From contig JAEUJH010000748.1 in NCBI GenBank assembly GCA_016794825.1, positions 1 to 32,059 on the forward strand: DNA of 32,059 bases, in the 5' to 3' direction. The stretch is from Gemmatimonadota bacterium. GTDB taxonomy: Bacteria > Gemmatimonadota > Gemmatimonadetes > Gemmatimonadales > GWC2-71-9. Shown in pieces: positions 23,053-31,224 of the stretch. The position numbers and the translations under genes were made by a program. Within the stretch, counting starts at the first letter, position 1. Each line of letters opens with the position of its first letter. The notes under the pieces are model-generated. The model was not told the origin of the DNA. It saw nothing but the letters and a program-made list of their open reading frames with translations, and searched no databases.

Positions 23053-26000
23053 ACCCCACCCACGCCGGAGCGTTGCAGCGGTCGCGCGTAGTCGAGCCGG
23101 AGGATCACGAAATTAAGGAGATTGGCGCGGATCCCCAAGCCGACGCTGGTCAGCGGGGTTCGCACGCAGCCGCCCACCGACTTGCCGGTCTGGGGGTCGA
23201 AACTGCAGGGCGTCGCATCGGAGCGATTGAGCCGGACCGACATCCCATCTTCCCAGAACACGCCCGCGTCGAAGAAGGCCGCGGCCTCGATGGCCCCGGG
23301 GAAGCCGCGGAGCGGAATGAATCCGAGTCCGGCCGCGATCAACGGGAAGCGGAGTTCGGCGTTGAAGACCGCCGCCCGGGTCCCGATCAGCTCGTCGAAG
23401 GCCGAGCACCCGCTGAACGACTGGGCGTCGGTGCCCTCGATGCACTCGTTCCGCCGGAACGACCCCGCCGTGTAGCCGCGGATCAGTTCGGTGTTGCCGC
23501 CGTAGAAGCGGAACCGCGACTCGTCCCGGCCCATCCGGCCGACGAACATGGCGCGGGTCGCGAACGTCACGTTGCCGGCGACGCGGTCGTAGCGCCGGCT
23601 GTCGGCCGTGACGGAGGTGAACCGCCAGCCCTGACCGAACACCTCGAGGTTCTGACTCACCGCGAACCGGGCTCGACGCCCGAGGAACGGGCCCACGTAG
23701 GCGGACAGCGAGTTGTCGTAGACGTAGGCCAGCGAGGGCTGGACGTAGGTGATGTTCTCGAGGTTGGTGGTTTCGAGGGTCGGATCCCGGCTCAGGGTAC
23801 CGCTCCCGATGAAGAACGGCTCCCGGATCTGGAGCAGGTCGTCGCTGATGTTGGCCAGCGACGCCGAGGCCTCGATTCGGGCAAACCGGCTGAACGGGTA
23901 GTATCCGCTGGCCGACACGTCCCGGATCACCAGCCGCCGGATGTTGGTGACGTAGGTGTTTTCCTGGGCCGTCGGTCCGGGCTCGATCGACGAGTAGTCG
24001 TAGAAGAAGTACGGCATCTGCGACACGCCGATGCCCCAGTTGAGGCGCCGACTGAGGTTGATGTACTGCGCCAGGAACTGGGTTTCCGGCAGCCGGCCGT
24101 TGAGCGAGGCCCCGACGATCATCTGCTGGTTCGACAGCATGTCGCCGAGGACGATCGTGGCCGACCCGGTGACGCCGCGGCCGAAGTTGTCGCGGACGTA
24201 GCCGATCGTGGGGCGGGCGACGTACTCGGGCTCGAACTTGGCCTTGTACGGCTTGTGGACGAAGTCGACGGTGTCCGGCGGCCGGATCTCGGTCGAATCG
24301 AGGAGCTTGGCGATGGTGACCGGCGCCGGCAGCTTGAGCGAATCCGGCACTGGCGGGAGCGAGTCCGTCCGTCGGAACCCGGCGGGTCCGCGGTAGATCG
24401 ACGTCGACCGGAGGATCTCGGGCGGCTTCGGGGTCGTGGTCGTGTCGACCGCCGGCAGGGGCCGGGGCCCGGGAATCGGGGTGGCCTGGACGAGGACCTG
24501 GGGCCGCGGCGCCTGGCCGGAGCGCCAGGGCTCCTTCTTGAGGGACCGCGGATTGGGCATCGTGTAGACGTCGTACTGGCCCTGCTCGAAGTACACGAAC
24601 GCAACCCGATCCGATCCCCGCGACCACGACAGCACGGGCGAGAGCGGGGTGATGCCCTGGATCCCGGTATAGAAGTCGGTCAGCTGATAGATCTGGCGGT
24701 CCGCCAGATCGAACAGGAACAGGTTGGCCACGTTGTCGCGATCGGAGACGAACGCGATCGACTTGCCGTCCGGCGCCCACTGAGGGCTGGAATTGCGCCC
24801 CTCCTCCATCCCGGGGAGCACCTCGATCCGCCCGTCATCGAGATGATAGAGCGCGATGCGGAGATCGCTCCACTTGAGCTCGTCGAAGTTGGTCTCGGGG
24901 CCGCGATCAGTCGCGAAGGCGATCGTCTTCCCGTCCGGCGACCAGACCGGGTGCATGTCGGCGAACTTGTCGTTCGTGAGCCGCCGGAGATCGGTGCCGT
25001 CGATGTTGATCGTGAACAGATCAGACAGGCCGCCGTCGAGCCCGGTAAAGACCAGCCGCTTGCCGTCGGGGCTGAACGTCGGGGTCGTCACGCCGCTCAG
25101 CGGAACGGTAATGCGCCGGATCTGCTTGTTGCGTTCGGGGTCGACCAGGACGATGTCGTCCTTCCCGCTTCGCTTGGCCGCGAAGGCGAGCATCTTCCCG
25201 TCTTCCGACCACGCCGACGATGACGAGATGTAGCGGAAGGTCTCGTAGTTGCTGCCGTAGCTCGATTTGAGGAGCCGTCGGATCGGCTTCCCGGTGGTCC
25301 CGTCGGCCAGCCACAGGTCGACGAAGAAGAAGTCCTTTTCGCTGAAGTAGGCCACCCGCGACCCGTCGGGCGAGAGCGCCGGGGCCAGGTGCCAGGTGCC
25401 CTCCGAGAGCTTCTCGGTCAGCAACGGCTGCGAGACCGCGCGGGCCTTGACCCGATTGCCGATTTCCGGCAGGTACTGTCGGGTGACCGCGTCGCGCCAC
25501 TGCTCGACCAGTTGCTCGAAGTTCATCCCCAGCACCCGCCGGAGCGCGAGGTCGAGCCCGCCGCCCACGGCGTTCTTGGTGATGGCGCCAATGGCCTCGT
25601 CGCCCCAGCGCTGGCCGATGTAGGTGATGAGGGCGTGGCCGAACTGGTAGGGGAAGACGGTCAGGAAATCGCGCGCGGTCGGCAGCTTGCCCTCGAGGGC
25701 GCCGTCCCGAAGCCACATGGCGGTCTTGGAATCGACCGGTCCGAGCGAGAAGTACTCCGACATGCCCTCGCCGAACCAGAGCGGCGCGTTGGCGGAGATG
25801 ATGCCCTGGATCCCGGCTCCGCCGCGGCCCCGCGACCAGATGTCGAACTGGAACTGGTGCACCATTTCGTGCGCCAGGACGTGCTCGTTGTCGGCGTACG
25901 ATCCGGACAGCGGGAAGGTGTTCCGGTGGCGGAGGAAGTCGGTAAAGCCGCCCGTGCCTTCGTCGACGTCGCCGCCGCCCAGGTTGGTCTGCTGGAAATC

Positions 26001-26270
26001 GCTGTGCGAGGCGTAGAGGATGATCGGCTTGCGGTCCTCGAACTCGTGGTTCAGGACCCGGGAAAGCCGGGCATAGGAACGTTCGGCCAGCCGGGCGATG
26101 TCCATCGCGGCGGCCCGTTCCTCGGGGTAGTAGTAGACGTCGAAGTGCTCGGTCTGAACGATCCGGAAATCGAACCGGCCGTACTGGACCCGGTTCCGCC
26201 CGAAGTACTGGGCGGCCAGGGCCGACGGCAGCAGGATCGCGGCGAGGAGCGCTAGCAGGAGTCGACGCAT
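23022..26270 (-). CDS. Outer-membrane fusion: HExxH peptidase-like domain, TolB-like propeller and Omp85 barrel
   Basis: The 1082-residue protein starts with a signal peptide (MRRLLLALLAAILLPSALAA). Residues 30-290 look like a gluzincin (peptidase MA type): HEMVH (134-138) and a third ligand E168 in WFGEGMSEYF, spaced HExxH-x29-E. Residues 290-600 hold about six TolB/PD40 repeats (FSPDGKRLVFTG, WSPDGKTIAFATDR, WAPDGKSIAFVSDR). A proline-rich linker follows. From about 690 to the end is an Omp85/BamA barrel, with the lid-loop motif IRGY (930-933) and a C-terminal phenylalanine (WTISLGPTF). No POTRA domain is visible. It starts three bases after the rsfS stop. It should sit in the outer membrane with the peptidase and propeller in the periplasm or outside; orientation and substrate are unknown. 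Confidence 0.9.
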   Translation of the reverse strand: MRRLLLALLAAILLPSALAAQYFGRNRVQYGRFDFRIVQTEHFDVYYYPEERAAAMDIARLAERSYARLSRVLNHEFEDRKPIILYASHSDFQQTNLGGGDVDEGTGGFTDFLRHRNTFPLSGSYADNEHVLAHEMVHQFQFDIWSRGRGGAGIQGIISANAPLWFGEGMSEYFSLGPVDSKTAMWLRDGALEGKLPTARDFLTVFPYQFGHALITYIGQRWGDEAIGAITKNAVGGGLDLALRRVLGMNFEQLVEQWRDAVTRQYLPEIGNRVKARAVSQPLLTEKLSEGTWHLAPALSPDGSRVAYFSEKDFFFVDLWLADGTTGKPIRRLLKSSYGSNYETFRYISSSSAWSEDGKMLAFAAKRSGKDDIVLVDPERNKQIRRITVPLSGVTTPTFSPDGKRLVFTGLDGGLSDLFTINIDGTDLRRLTNDKFADMHPVWSPDGKTIAFATDRGPETNFDELKWSDLRIALYHLDDGRIEVLPGMEEGRNSSPQWAPDGKSIAFVSDRDNVANLFLFDLADRQIYQLTDFYTGIQGITPLSPVLSWSRGSDRVAFVYFEQGQYDVYTMPNPRSLKKEPWRSGQAPRPQVLVQATPIPGPRPLPAVDTTTTPKPPEILRSTSIYRGPAGFRRTDSLPPVPDSLKLPAPVTIAKLLDSTEIRPPDTVDFVHKPYKAKFEPEYVARPTIGYVRDNFGRGVTGSATIVLGDMLSNQQMIVGASLNGRLPETQFLAQYINLSRRLNWGIGVSQMPYFFYDYSSIEPGPTAQENTYVTNIRRLVIRDVSASGYYPFSRFARIEASASLANISDDLLQIREPFFIGSGTLSRDPTLETTNLENITYVQPSLAYVYDNSLSAYVGPFLGRRARFAVSQNLEVFGQGWRFTSVTADSRRYDRVAGNVTFATRAMFVGRMGRDESRFRFYGGNTELIRGYTAGSFRRNECIEGTDAQSFSGCSAFDELIGTRAAVFNAELRFPLIAAGLGFIPLRGFPGAIEAAAFFDAGVFWEDGMSVRLNRSDATPCSFDPQTGKSVGGCVRTPLTSVGLGIRANLLNFVILRLDYARPLQRSGVGGVWTISLGPTF

Positions 26271-26273
26271 GGT

Positions 26274-26681
26274 TCAGACCTTTCGTTCGGGCGTCGGCGC
26301 GTAGGCGACGGCGGGCGCGTCGTTCCAGAGCCGCTCGAGCTGGTAGAACGCCCGGGCCTCCGGATGAAACACGTGGACGACGAAGTCGACGAAGTCGAGC
26401 AGGGCCCAGCGACCGCTCTGGAGTCCCTCGACGTGGTGCGCGTGGATCCCGAGCCGTCCCAACCGGTCGAGGACCGCGTCGGCAATGCCCCGGACGTGGG
26501 CGTCCGAGGTGCCCGAGGCGACGACGAAGAAGTCGGCCGCGTCGGACAGACCGCGGAGGTCGAGCGCCACCAGGTCGCGCGCCTTCCGGTCGTCGGCCGC
26601 GTCGAGCGCCGCCGTGATGGCCGGGGGAATGGCGGCCCGGGCTTTGGGCGACGCCGGTCGGGTGGTCCGGTCAGCCTTCAC
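26274..26681 (-). CDS. rsfS: Ribosomal silencing factor RsfS
   Basis: The 135-residue protein begins at a GTG at 26681, with GAGG seven bases upstream, and overlaps the end of the FakAB fusion by 11 bases. The core DLVALDLRGLSDAADFFVVASG, GRWALLDFVDFVVHVFHPEARAFYQLERLW is the RsfS (DUF143) fold. RsfS binds L14 and blocks 50S-30S joining in starvation. The family start is normally nearer the core, so about 25 N-terminal residues are an extension. Location behind a set of ribosomal protein genes fits the role. Confidence 0.93.
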   Translation of the reverse strand: MKADRTTRPASPKARAAIPPAITAALDAADDRKARDLVALDLRGLSDAADFFVVASGTSDAHVRGIADAVLDRLGRLGIHAHHVEGLQSGRWALLDFVDFVVHVFHPEARAFYQLERLWNDAPAVAYAPTPERKV

Positions 26682-28488
26682 TCGAATCCTCGACTTGATA
26701 GAACACGGCCCAGGCGCCGACTCCGGCGTGGGTTCCGAGCACACCGGTGGCCAGGGCCACGAAACAGTCCCGGGGTCGGTACGCGGCGACCAGCGCCGTT
26801 CGGAGCCGTTCGGCCACCTCGGGCGCCTCGGCGTGCACGATGCCGAACCGGAGGGCCTTGGGGCGGGGCGTGAGGGCCCGGTCGACCAGCTGGAGGACCC
26901 GGGCAACCAGCGACTCCCGGCCGCGAACCCGGTCGACCGGGATGATCCGTCCGGCGCCGTCGAGAGACAGGATTGGCTTGACGTCGAGCATCCCCGCCAG
27001 CCACGCCTTGCCTCTCGATACGCGGCCGGATCGCAAAAGGTTCTCATAAGTATCGACTGTCAAGAACAGGCCGGAACGGGCCCGAATCCTTTCCAGTTCC
27101 GTGACAATCGCTTTTGCGCCCCACCCTGACTCGGCCAGCTCCACCGCCCGCAGGGCCAACATTCCGAGCCCGAGCGACGCCGATCGGCTGTCGACCAGAT
27201 GGACGTTGGTCAGGTTTCCGGCCTTGACCGCCGCCTGCCCGGCTTGAAACGTACCCGAGACGCCGCTCGAAAGCAGAACCGCCACCACCTCGTCGGCCTC
27301 GACCGTCGCGGATCGGAACACCCGGACGAAGTCGCCCGGCGTGGGCTGGGAGGTCGTCGGCAGCTGCCGGGTGGCCCGGAGGAGCCGGTAGAACTCCTCG
27401 GGCTTGAGGCCGAGGCGGTCCTGGTAGGTGGTGTCGCCGAAGGTGACCTGGAGGGGCACCATCGCGATCCGGTGCCGGTCGAGGATCGAGTCGGCGAGGT
27501 CGGCCGAGGAGTCGACCACGATGGCCACCGGCCGGCGGGTGGCATGCGACAGGGCCCGGTGCTGGGCCCGCATGTCGTCGGCTTTGCGGAAGGTGACCGT
27601 GCCCCACCGCTCACCCAGGGCAAAGACGGCTTCCGGCGTGTCGGTGTGGACGTGGAGCTTGAGGATGTCGCCCACCTGGGCCACGACCACGGACCCGCCG
27701 AACTGGTGGAGGGCCAGGCGGACTTCGTTCGAGCTCGGCAGCTGCTCGCCCCGGATCAGGCACTCGGTGCAGAACTGGTAGTCGCGCTCGGCGGCGACCG
27801 TGAAATCGGCCGCGGCGCTGTGCTCGCCAGTGGTCCCGGTCGACGGCGCGGCCGGGAGAATCGGATCGCCCCGGATCAGCCGGACGACGCCCTCGAGCAT
27901 CCGGACGAACCCCTTGCCGCCGGCGTCCACCACGCCGGCTTCGCGGAGGACCGCCAGCAGGGTGGGGGTTCGGGCCAGGGCGGCCTCGCCCTCCGCGAGC
28001 ATCCGGCGCATGAAGGCGCCGAAGTCCCGCGTTTCGGCCGCGGCCCGCTCGGCCGCCTCGGCGGCGTCGCGGGCGACCGTCAGGATGGTGCCTTCCCGCG
28101 GCTCGTCGAGCGACGCATACAGGGTGTCGGCGCCGCGGCGGATGGCCTGGGCGACGGCGGGGGCGTCGGCGGTGGGGCGGTCGCCGATCGCGTCGGCAAA
28201 GCCGAGGAGGAAGTGGGCGAGCATCATCCCGGAATTGCCGCGGGCGCCCAGAACGGCGGCCCGGGCGGCGGTCCGGGCGGTCTCGCCTAACGGCGCGTCG
28301 CCGAGCGCCTGGAGGGCGTCGGCGACGGCGCGGAGCGTGAGACTGAAGTTGGTGCCGGTGTCGCCGTCGGGGACCGGAAAGACGTTGAGCCGGTTGATCT
28401 CGTCGCGGCCGGCCTGGACCCAGTCGGCGGCCGCGTACATGGACCGGGCCAGTCGCGGCCCATCCACGTACGCGATTCCGATGCCCAT
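26671..28488 (-). CDS. Fused fatty acid kinase: FakA-type DhaL and middle domains joined to a FakB-type DegV domain
   Basis: The 605-residue protein joins two partners that are separate in Firmicutes. Residues 1-200 are a DhaL (Dak2) nucleotide-binding domain with NVFPVPDGDTGTN (35-47), GARGNSGMM and VVDAGGKGF. About 230-310 match the FakA middle domain, with a Cys pair (C240, C243) and HVHTDTP (H279, H281), likely zinc ligands. From about 320 a DegV domain has VVDSSADL, TTSQPTPGDF (378-387) and LLSSGVSGTF, the fatty-acid binding loops of FakB. FakA phosphorylates fatty acids bound by FakB for lipid synthesis. Here the acyl phosphate would be made in one chain. The gene starts four bases after rplI. 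Confidence 0.9.
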   Translation of the reverse strand: MGIGIAYVDGPRLARSMYAAADWVQAGRDEINRLNVFPVPDGDTGTNFSLTLRAVADALQALGDAPLGETARTAARAAVLGARGNSGMMLAHFLLGFADAIGDRPTADAPAVAQAIRRGADTLYASLDEPREGTILTVARDAAEAAERAAAETRDFGAFMRRMLAEGEAALARTPTLLAVLREAGVVDAGGKGFVRMLEGVVRLIRGDPILPAAPSTGTTGEHSAAADFTVAAERDYQFCTECLIRGEQLPSSNEVRLALHQFGGSVVVAQVGDILKLHVHTDTPEAVFALGERWGTVTFRKADDMRAQHRALSHATRRPVAIVVDSSADLADSILDRHRIAMVPLQVTFGDTTYQDRLGLKPEEFYRLLRATRQLPTTSQPTPGDFVRVFRSATVEADEVVAVLLSSGVSGTFQAGQAAVKAGNLTNVHLVDSRSASLGLGMLALRAVELAESGWGAKAIVTELERIRARSGLFLTVDTYENLLRSGRVSRGKAWLAGMLDVKPILSLDGAGRIIPVDRVRGRESLVARVLQLVDRALTPRPKALRFGIVHAEAPEVAERLRTALVAAYRPRDCFVALATGVLGTHAGVGAWAVFYQVEDSSEG

Positions 28489-28492
28489 CCGA

Positions 28493-28942
28493 TCAGGCCT
28501 GCTCGACGGTCACCTTGAACTCGGCGTGGACCTCGGGGTGGAGCCGGATCGCCACCGAGTGGAAGCCGAGCTGCTTGAGCGGATGCTCCAACTCGATCTT
28601 CCGCTTGTCGATGGCAAAGCCCGCCTTCTCGAGCGCGTCCGCCAGGTCGGCCGTGGTGATCGAGCCGAACAGCTTGTCGCCCTCGCCGGCCTTGGCCTTG
28701 ATGGTGAGATGGACCGCGGCGAGCCGGGTGGCCAGCGCCTGCGCCTCGGACTTTTCGGCCGACGCGCGGACGAGCTTGGCCTTCTGCTCGTTCTCGATCC
28801 GCTTCTTGTTGCCCTCGCTGGCCTCGAACGCCAGGCCGCGGGGGAGGAGGAAGTTGCGGGCGTAGCCGGGCTTGACCCGGACCAGCGCGCCGGCCTTGCC
28901 GAGGCCCTTCACGTCTTCACGGAGAATCACTTCCATCTGCAT
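28493..28942 (-). CDS. rplI: 50S ribosomal protein L9
   Basis: The 149-residue protein starts at ATG 28942 (MQMEVILREDV), with GGAGG five bases upstream; an earlier ATG would add six residues and lose this site. The N-terminal L9 domain has GLGKAGALVRVKPGYARNFLLPRGLA, followed by the long helix and the C-terminal domain (GSITTADLADALEKAG). L9 spans the L1 stalk of the 50S subunit. It overlaps the end of the DUF2232 gene by 26 bases, consistent with translational coupling. Confidence 0.97.
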   Translation of the reverse strand: MQMEVILREDVKGLGKAGALVRVKPGYARNFLLPRGLAFEASEGNKKRIENEQKAKLVRASAEKSEAQALATRLAAVHLTIKAKAGEGDKLFGSITTADLADALEKAGFAIDKRKIELEHPLKQLGFHSVAIRLHPEVHAEFKVTVEQA

Positions 28943-29864
28943 TGCCGCCTCCAGCATTCGGAACCGCGCGGTTCCGGAAGTCGAGCCACGTATCGGCCAC
29001 GCCGAGGGACACCATCGTCCCGAGTGCGATCGGCAGGGCCAGGAAGGAGAGCACCAGCATCAGAATCTTGCCCGGCAGGGGCCAGCCCCGCGCCGCCGTG
29101 GCCACGATGGCGGCCCCGCGCGTCGCGTAGAGGCCGACCCAGGTCACCAGGGCGCTGCCGGCCACCCGGTTGATCAGATCGCCAAGCGGAACCAGCACCA
29201 GACCGAGGGTAAAGATAGCACCCCAGATCAGGTGATCGTTGAACCGGAAAGTGGCCAGCGGACCCGGAACGGGACCGAGCGGCTGGGCGGCAATCCGGTG
29301 GTACCACCGCCACGCCAGCCCCAGGCCGGCCAGCGCCTGGAGGGCCAGCAGGCCGGGGAAGACCCGGGCCACCGCTGGCGCCGTGGCCATGGCGCCGGTC
29401 CGCTGGTCGGCTGGGGCGTCGGTCAGCCAGACCTCGAGCGACCGCCGCAGATCGGCGACGATCACGGTGTCGAGCTCGGCGATGGTGATGCCACTGGCGC
29501 TGCACCAGCCAACCACCCCGGCCGCCGCAACCGCGACCGCCACCAGCGCCCGTTCCAACGTCGGGGCTTTCCAGGCCAGCGCCAGGAGCGTGAACACCGC
29601 GCCCATCATGATGGCCCCGGACGAGATGATGCGGGCCGGGAGGCTGGGAGGGTCGAAGTCGCCCAGCAGCCGGGCGGTGCCGGCCAGGGTCAGCGCCAGC
29701 CAGAGCCACTCCCGGCCCGTCCGGGGCCGGGAAAAGATGAGGAGGAGCGCCAGCGGGACCAACAGAAAAAGTGGTGGCGCCAGAAACACGAACGCCACCA
29801 CCAGAACCGCGGTGCCCACCATCGGAGGGCGACCCGGAAGGGAGGCCGCCCCGGGGTCGGTCAT
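28917..29864 (-). CDS. DUF2232 (YybS-like) multi-pass membrane protein
   Basis: The 315-residue protein has about eight hydrophobic segments, with a longer loop around residues 135-160. In many bacteria a DUF2232/YybS protein sits between rpsR and rplI, as here, which supports the call. Sequence identity is low in this family, so I rely on topology and position. Function is unknown. The ATG overlaps the rpsR stop by one base (TGATG), and the end overlaps rplI. Confidence 0.8.
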   Translation of the reverse strand: MTDPGAASLPGRPPMVGTAVLVVAFVFLAPPLFLLVPLALLLIFSRPRTGREWLWLALTLAGTARLLGDFDPPSLPARIISSGAIMMGAVFTLLALAWKAPTLERALVAVAVAAAGVVGWCSASGITIAELDTVIVADLRRSLEVWLTDAPADQRTGAMATAPAVARVFPGLLALQALAGLGLAWRWYHRIAAQPLGPVPGPLATFRFNDHLIWGAIFTLGLVLVPLGDLINRVAGSALVTWVGLYATRGAAIVATAARGWPLPGKILMLVLSFLALPIALGTMVSLGVADTWLDFRNRAVPNAGGGNADGSDSP

Positions 29865-30085
29865 CAGCCCGAGTACCCCTTGATGTAGGGGAGCAGGGCC
29901 AGGTATCGGGCCCGCTTGATCGCGACCGCGATCTGCCGCTGGTGCCGCGCGGTGACGCCGCTCAGCCGGCGCGGGAGGATCTTGCCCCGCTCGGTCAGGA
30001 ACCGGGACAGGAGCTTCTCGTCTTTGTAGTCGACGATCCGGATCCGGAGTTCGGCCAGCGGATCGCCCTTCTTATGGCGGCTCAT
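29864..30085 (-). CDS. rpsR: 30S ribosomal protein S18
   Basis: The 73-residue protein starts at ATG 30085, overlapping the rpsF stop (ATGA), with GAGGAGG provided by the acidic tail codons of rpsF. The S18 core is intact: [43 protein letters not shown]18 binds 16S rRNA with S6. The open frame upstream inside rpsF is not S18. There is no ssb gene between rpsF and rpsR, unlike in many bacteria. Confidence 0.97.
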   Translation of the reverse strand: MSRHKKGDPLAELRIRIVDYKDEKLLSRFLTERGKILPRRLSGVTARHQRQIAVAIKRARYLALLPYIKGYSG

Positions 30086-30435
30086 TCGTCGTCCTCCTCT
30101 TCGGACTCGGGCGGCTTGACGGCGGCGTAGTTCGGCGGCGTCGGCGGCTCGTCGTTGAGCACCACCAGGTGCCGCAGCACCCCTTCGTCGAGCTTGATGG
30201 CGCGCTCGAACTCGGGGAGCAGCTTCATGTCGGTCTCGAAGTTGGCGACCACGTAGTAACCCGTGTCGCGCTTCTTGATCGCGTAGGCGAGAGTGCGGCG
30301 ACCCCAGTGGTTGAAGCGAGCCGCTTCGACCCCGGGCGTCTGCACCAGCGCGTGGAACGTGGTGAGTTTGGAATTGATGGTCTCTTCGTCCAGGGCAGGA
30401 TCGAAGATGTAGACCACCTCGTACGGTCGGGCCAT
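30082..30435 (-). CDS. rpsF: 30S ribosomal protein S6
   Basis: The 117-residue protein starts at ATG 30435 ([13 protein letters not shown]), with AAGGAAGG at five bases; an upstream in-frame start is not needed. The S6 fold is clear ([34 protein letters not shown]). It ends in an acidic tail (ESEEEDDE), as S6 often does in species where it is modified by glutamate addition. It is the first gene of the long minus-strand operon. Confidence 0.97.
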   Translation of the reverse strand: MARPYEVVYIFDPALDEETINSKLTTFHALVQTPGVEAARFNHWGRRTLAYAIKKRDTGYYVVANFETDMKLLPEFERAIKLDEGVLRHLVVLNDEPPTPPNYAAVKPPESEEEDDE

Positions 30436-30512
30436 GCACACCTTCCTTTGGTCTGGTTCTGCCCCCACCTGGGTGCGGGAGGGAGGGGGAGGATGAGTTT
30501 TGACAGCCCCTA

Positions 30513-30541
30513 AACCTAGCTCGCGAGCGGGTTTACGTCAA
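30513..30541 (-). promoter_or_regulatory. Candidate promoter of the rpsF operon
   Basis: On the minus strand TTGACG (30541-30536), a 17-base spacer and TAGGTT (30518-30513) form a near-consensus sigma-70 promoter, giving a leader of about 70 bases. The spacer contains a perfect ten-base palindrome, GCTCGCGAGC (30519-30528), which could be an operator. Confidence 0.6.
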
Positions 30542-30561
30542 CCGGCCCCGGCGGCTAAGAT
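30532..30561 (+). promoter_or_regulatory. Candidate promoter of the MOSC gene, leaderless
   Basis: TTTACG (30532-30537), an 18-base spacer and TAAGAT (30556-30561) lie directly before the MOSC gene. The start codon begins six bases after the -10 box, so transcription would start at or near the A of ATG, giving a leaderless message. No Shine-Dalgarno is visible. Confidence 0.5.
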
Positions 30562-30567
30562 TAGGGC

Positions 30568-31224
30568 ATGCGAATCGAATCGATCCAGACCGGGCAACCC
30601 CGGACCCTCGGCCGCGCGGACGCGGAGGACCCGATGGAGCGAACCTGGACCAGCGCCATCGCCAAGGAGCCGGTCGAGGGACGCCTCTGGACCGGCCACG
30701 AAGGCCTGAGCGGCGACAGCCAGGTCAATCGGAAGGTCCATGGGGGGCCGGAGCGGGCGCTCCTCCTGTACTGCGCGGCCCACTACCCCAGGTGGCGGGC
30801 CGAGTGGGGCTCGAAGGACCTCGGCCCCGGCGGATTTGGCGAGAATCTGACCGTGTCGGGGCTCGACGAGACCACGGTGTGCGTCGGCGACATGTTCCAG
30901 GTCGGCGACCTCCGGCTGGAAGTCTCCGGACCCCGGGAGCCGTGCCTCAACCTGGTGCGTCGGCACCGGCGCCCCGAGCTGATCGACCGGGTCGTGGCCA
31001 CCGGTCGGAGCGGCTGGTATGTCCGGGTGTTGAACGAAGGATGGCTGGAGAAGGGTCTGCCAATCACGCTGCTCGACCGGCCCTATCCCCAGTGGCCGAT
31101 TGCCCGAGCCGCCACCGTCAAGCGCGAACGGACCAGCCGGCCGGAAGAGGCCGCGCTCCTGGCGTCGTGCCCCGCGCTGCTGGCGGACTGGCGGGCCCGG
31201 TTGGCCGGCACCCCTACACGTTGA
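30568..31224 (+). CDS. MOSC domain protein (YiiM-like)
   Basis: The 218-residue protein matches the YiiM group: RKVHGGPERALLLYCAAHYP, GGFGENLTVSGLDE, and the conserved cysteine C126 in SGPREPCLNL that in MOSC domains carries sulfur or binds molybdenum cofactor. YiiM-type proteins reduce N-hydroxylated compounds or handle sulfur for metal cofactors. A short helical tail follows the MOSC domain. Its stop lies inside the 3' end of ychF on the opposite strand (11-base convergent overlap). No molybdenum enzyme is in view. Confidence 0.9.
   Translation: MRIESIQTGQPRTLGRADAEDPMERTWTSAIAKEPVEGRLWTGHEGLSGDSQVNRKVHGGPERALLLYCAAHYPRWRAEWGSKDLGPGGFGENLTVSGLDETTVCVGDMFQVGDLRLEVSGPREPCLNLVRRHRRPELIDRVVATGRSGWYVRVLNEGWLEKGLPITLLDRPYPQWPIARAATVKRERTSRPEEAALLASCPALLADWRARLAGTPTR

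Noticed and set aside
18038-23059. A single open frame of 1673 codons that would fuse smc to upstream sequence
   Set aside because: The part above 21514 has no SMC homology, is antisense-like in composition and lies over the SPOR lipoprotein gene in another frame. MKLLKLELSGFKSF is a normal SMC start.
22890-25223. Plus-strand open frame of 777 codons opposite the Omp85 fusion gene
   Set aside because: Low-complexity shadow translation; the opposite strand encodes clear propeller and barrel motifs.
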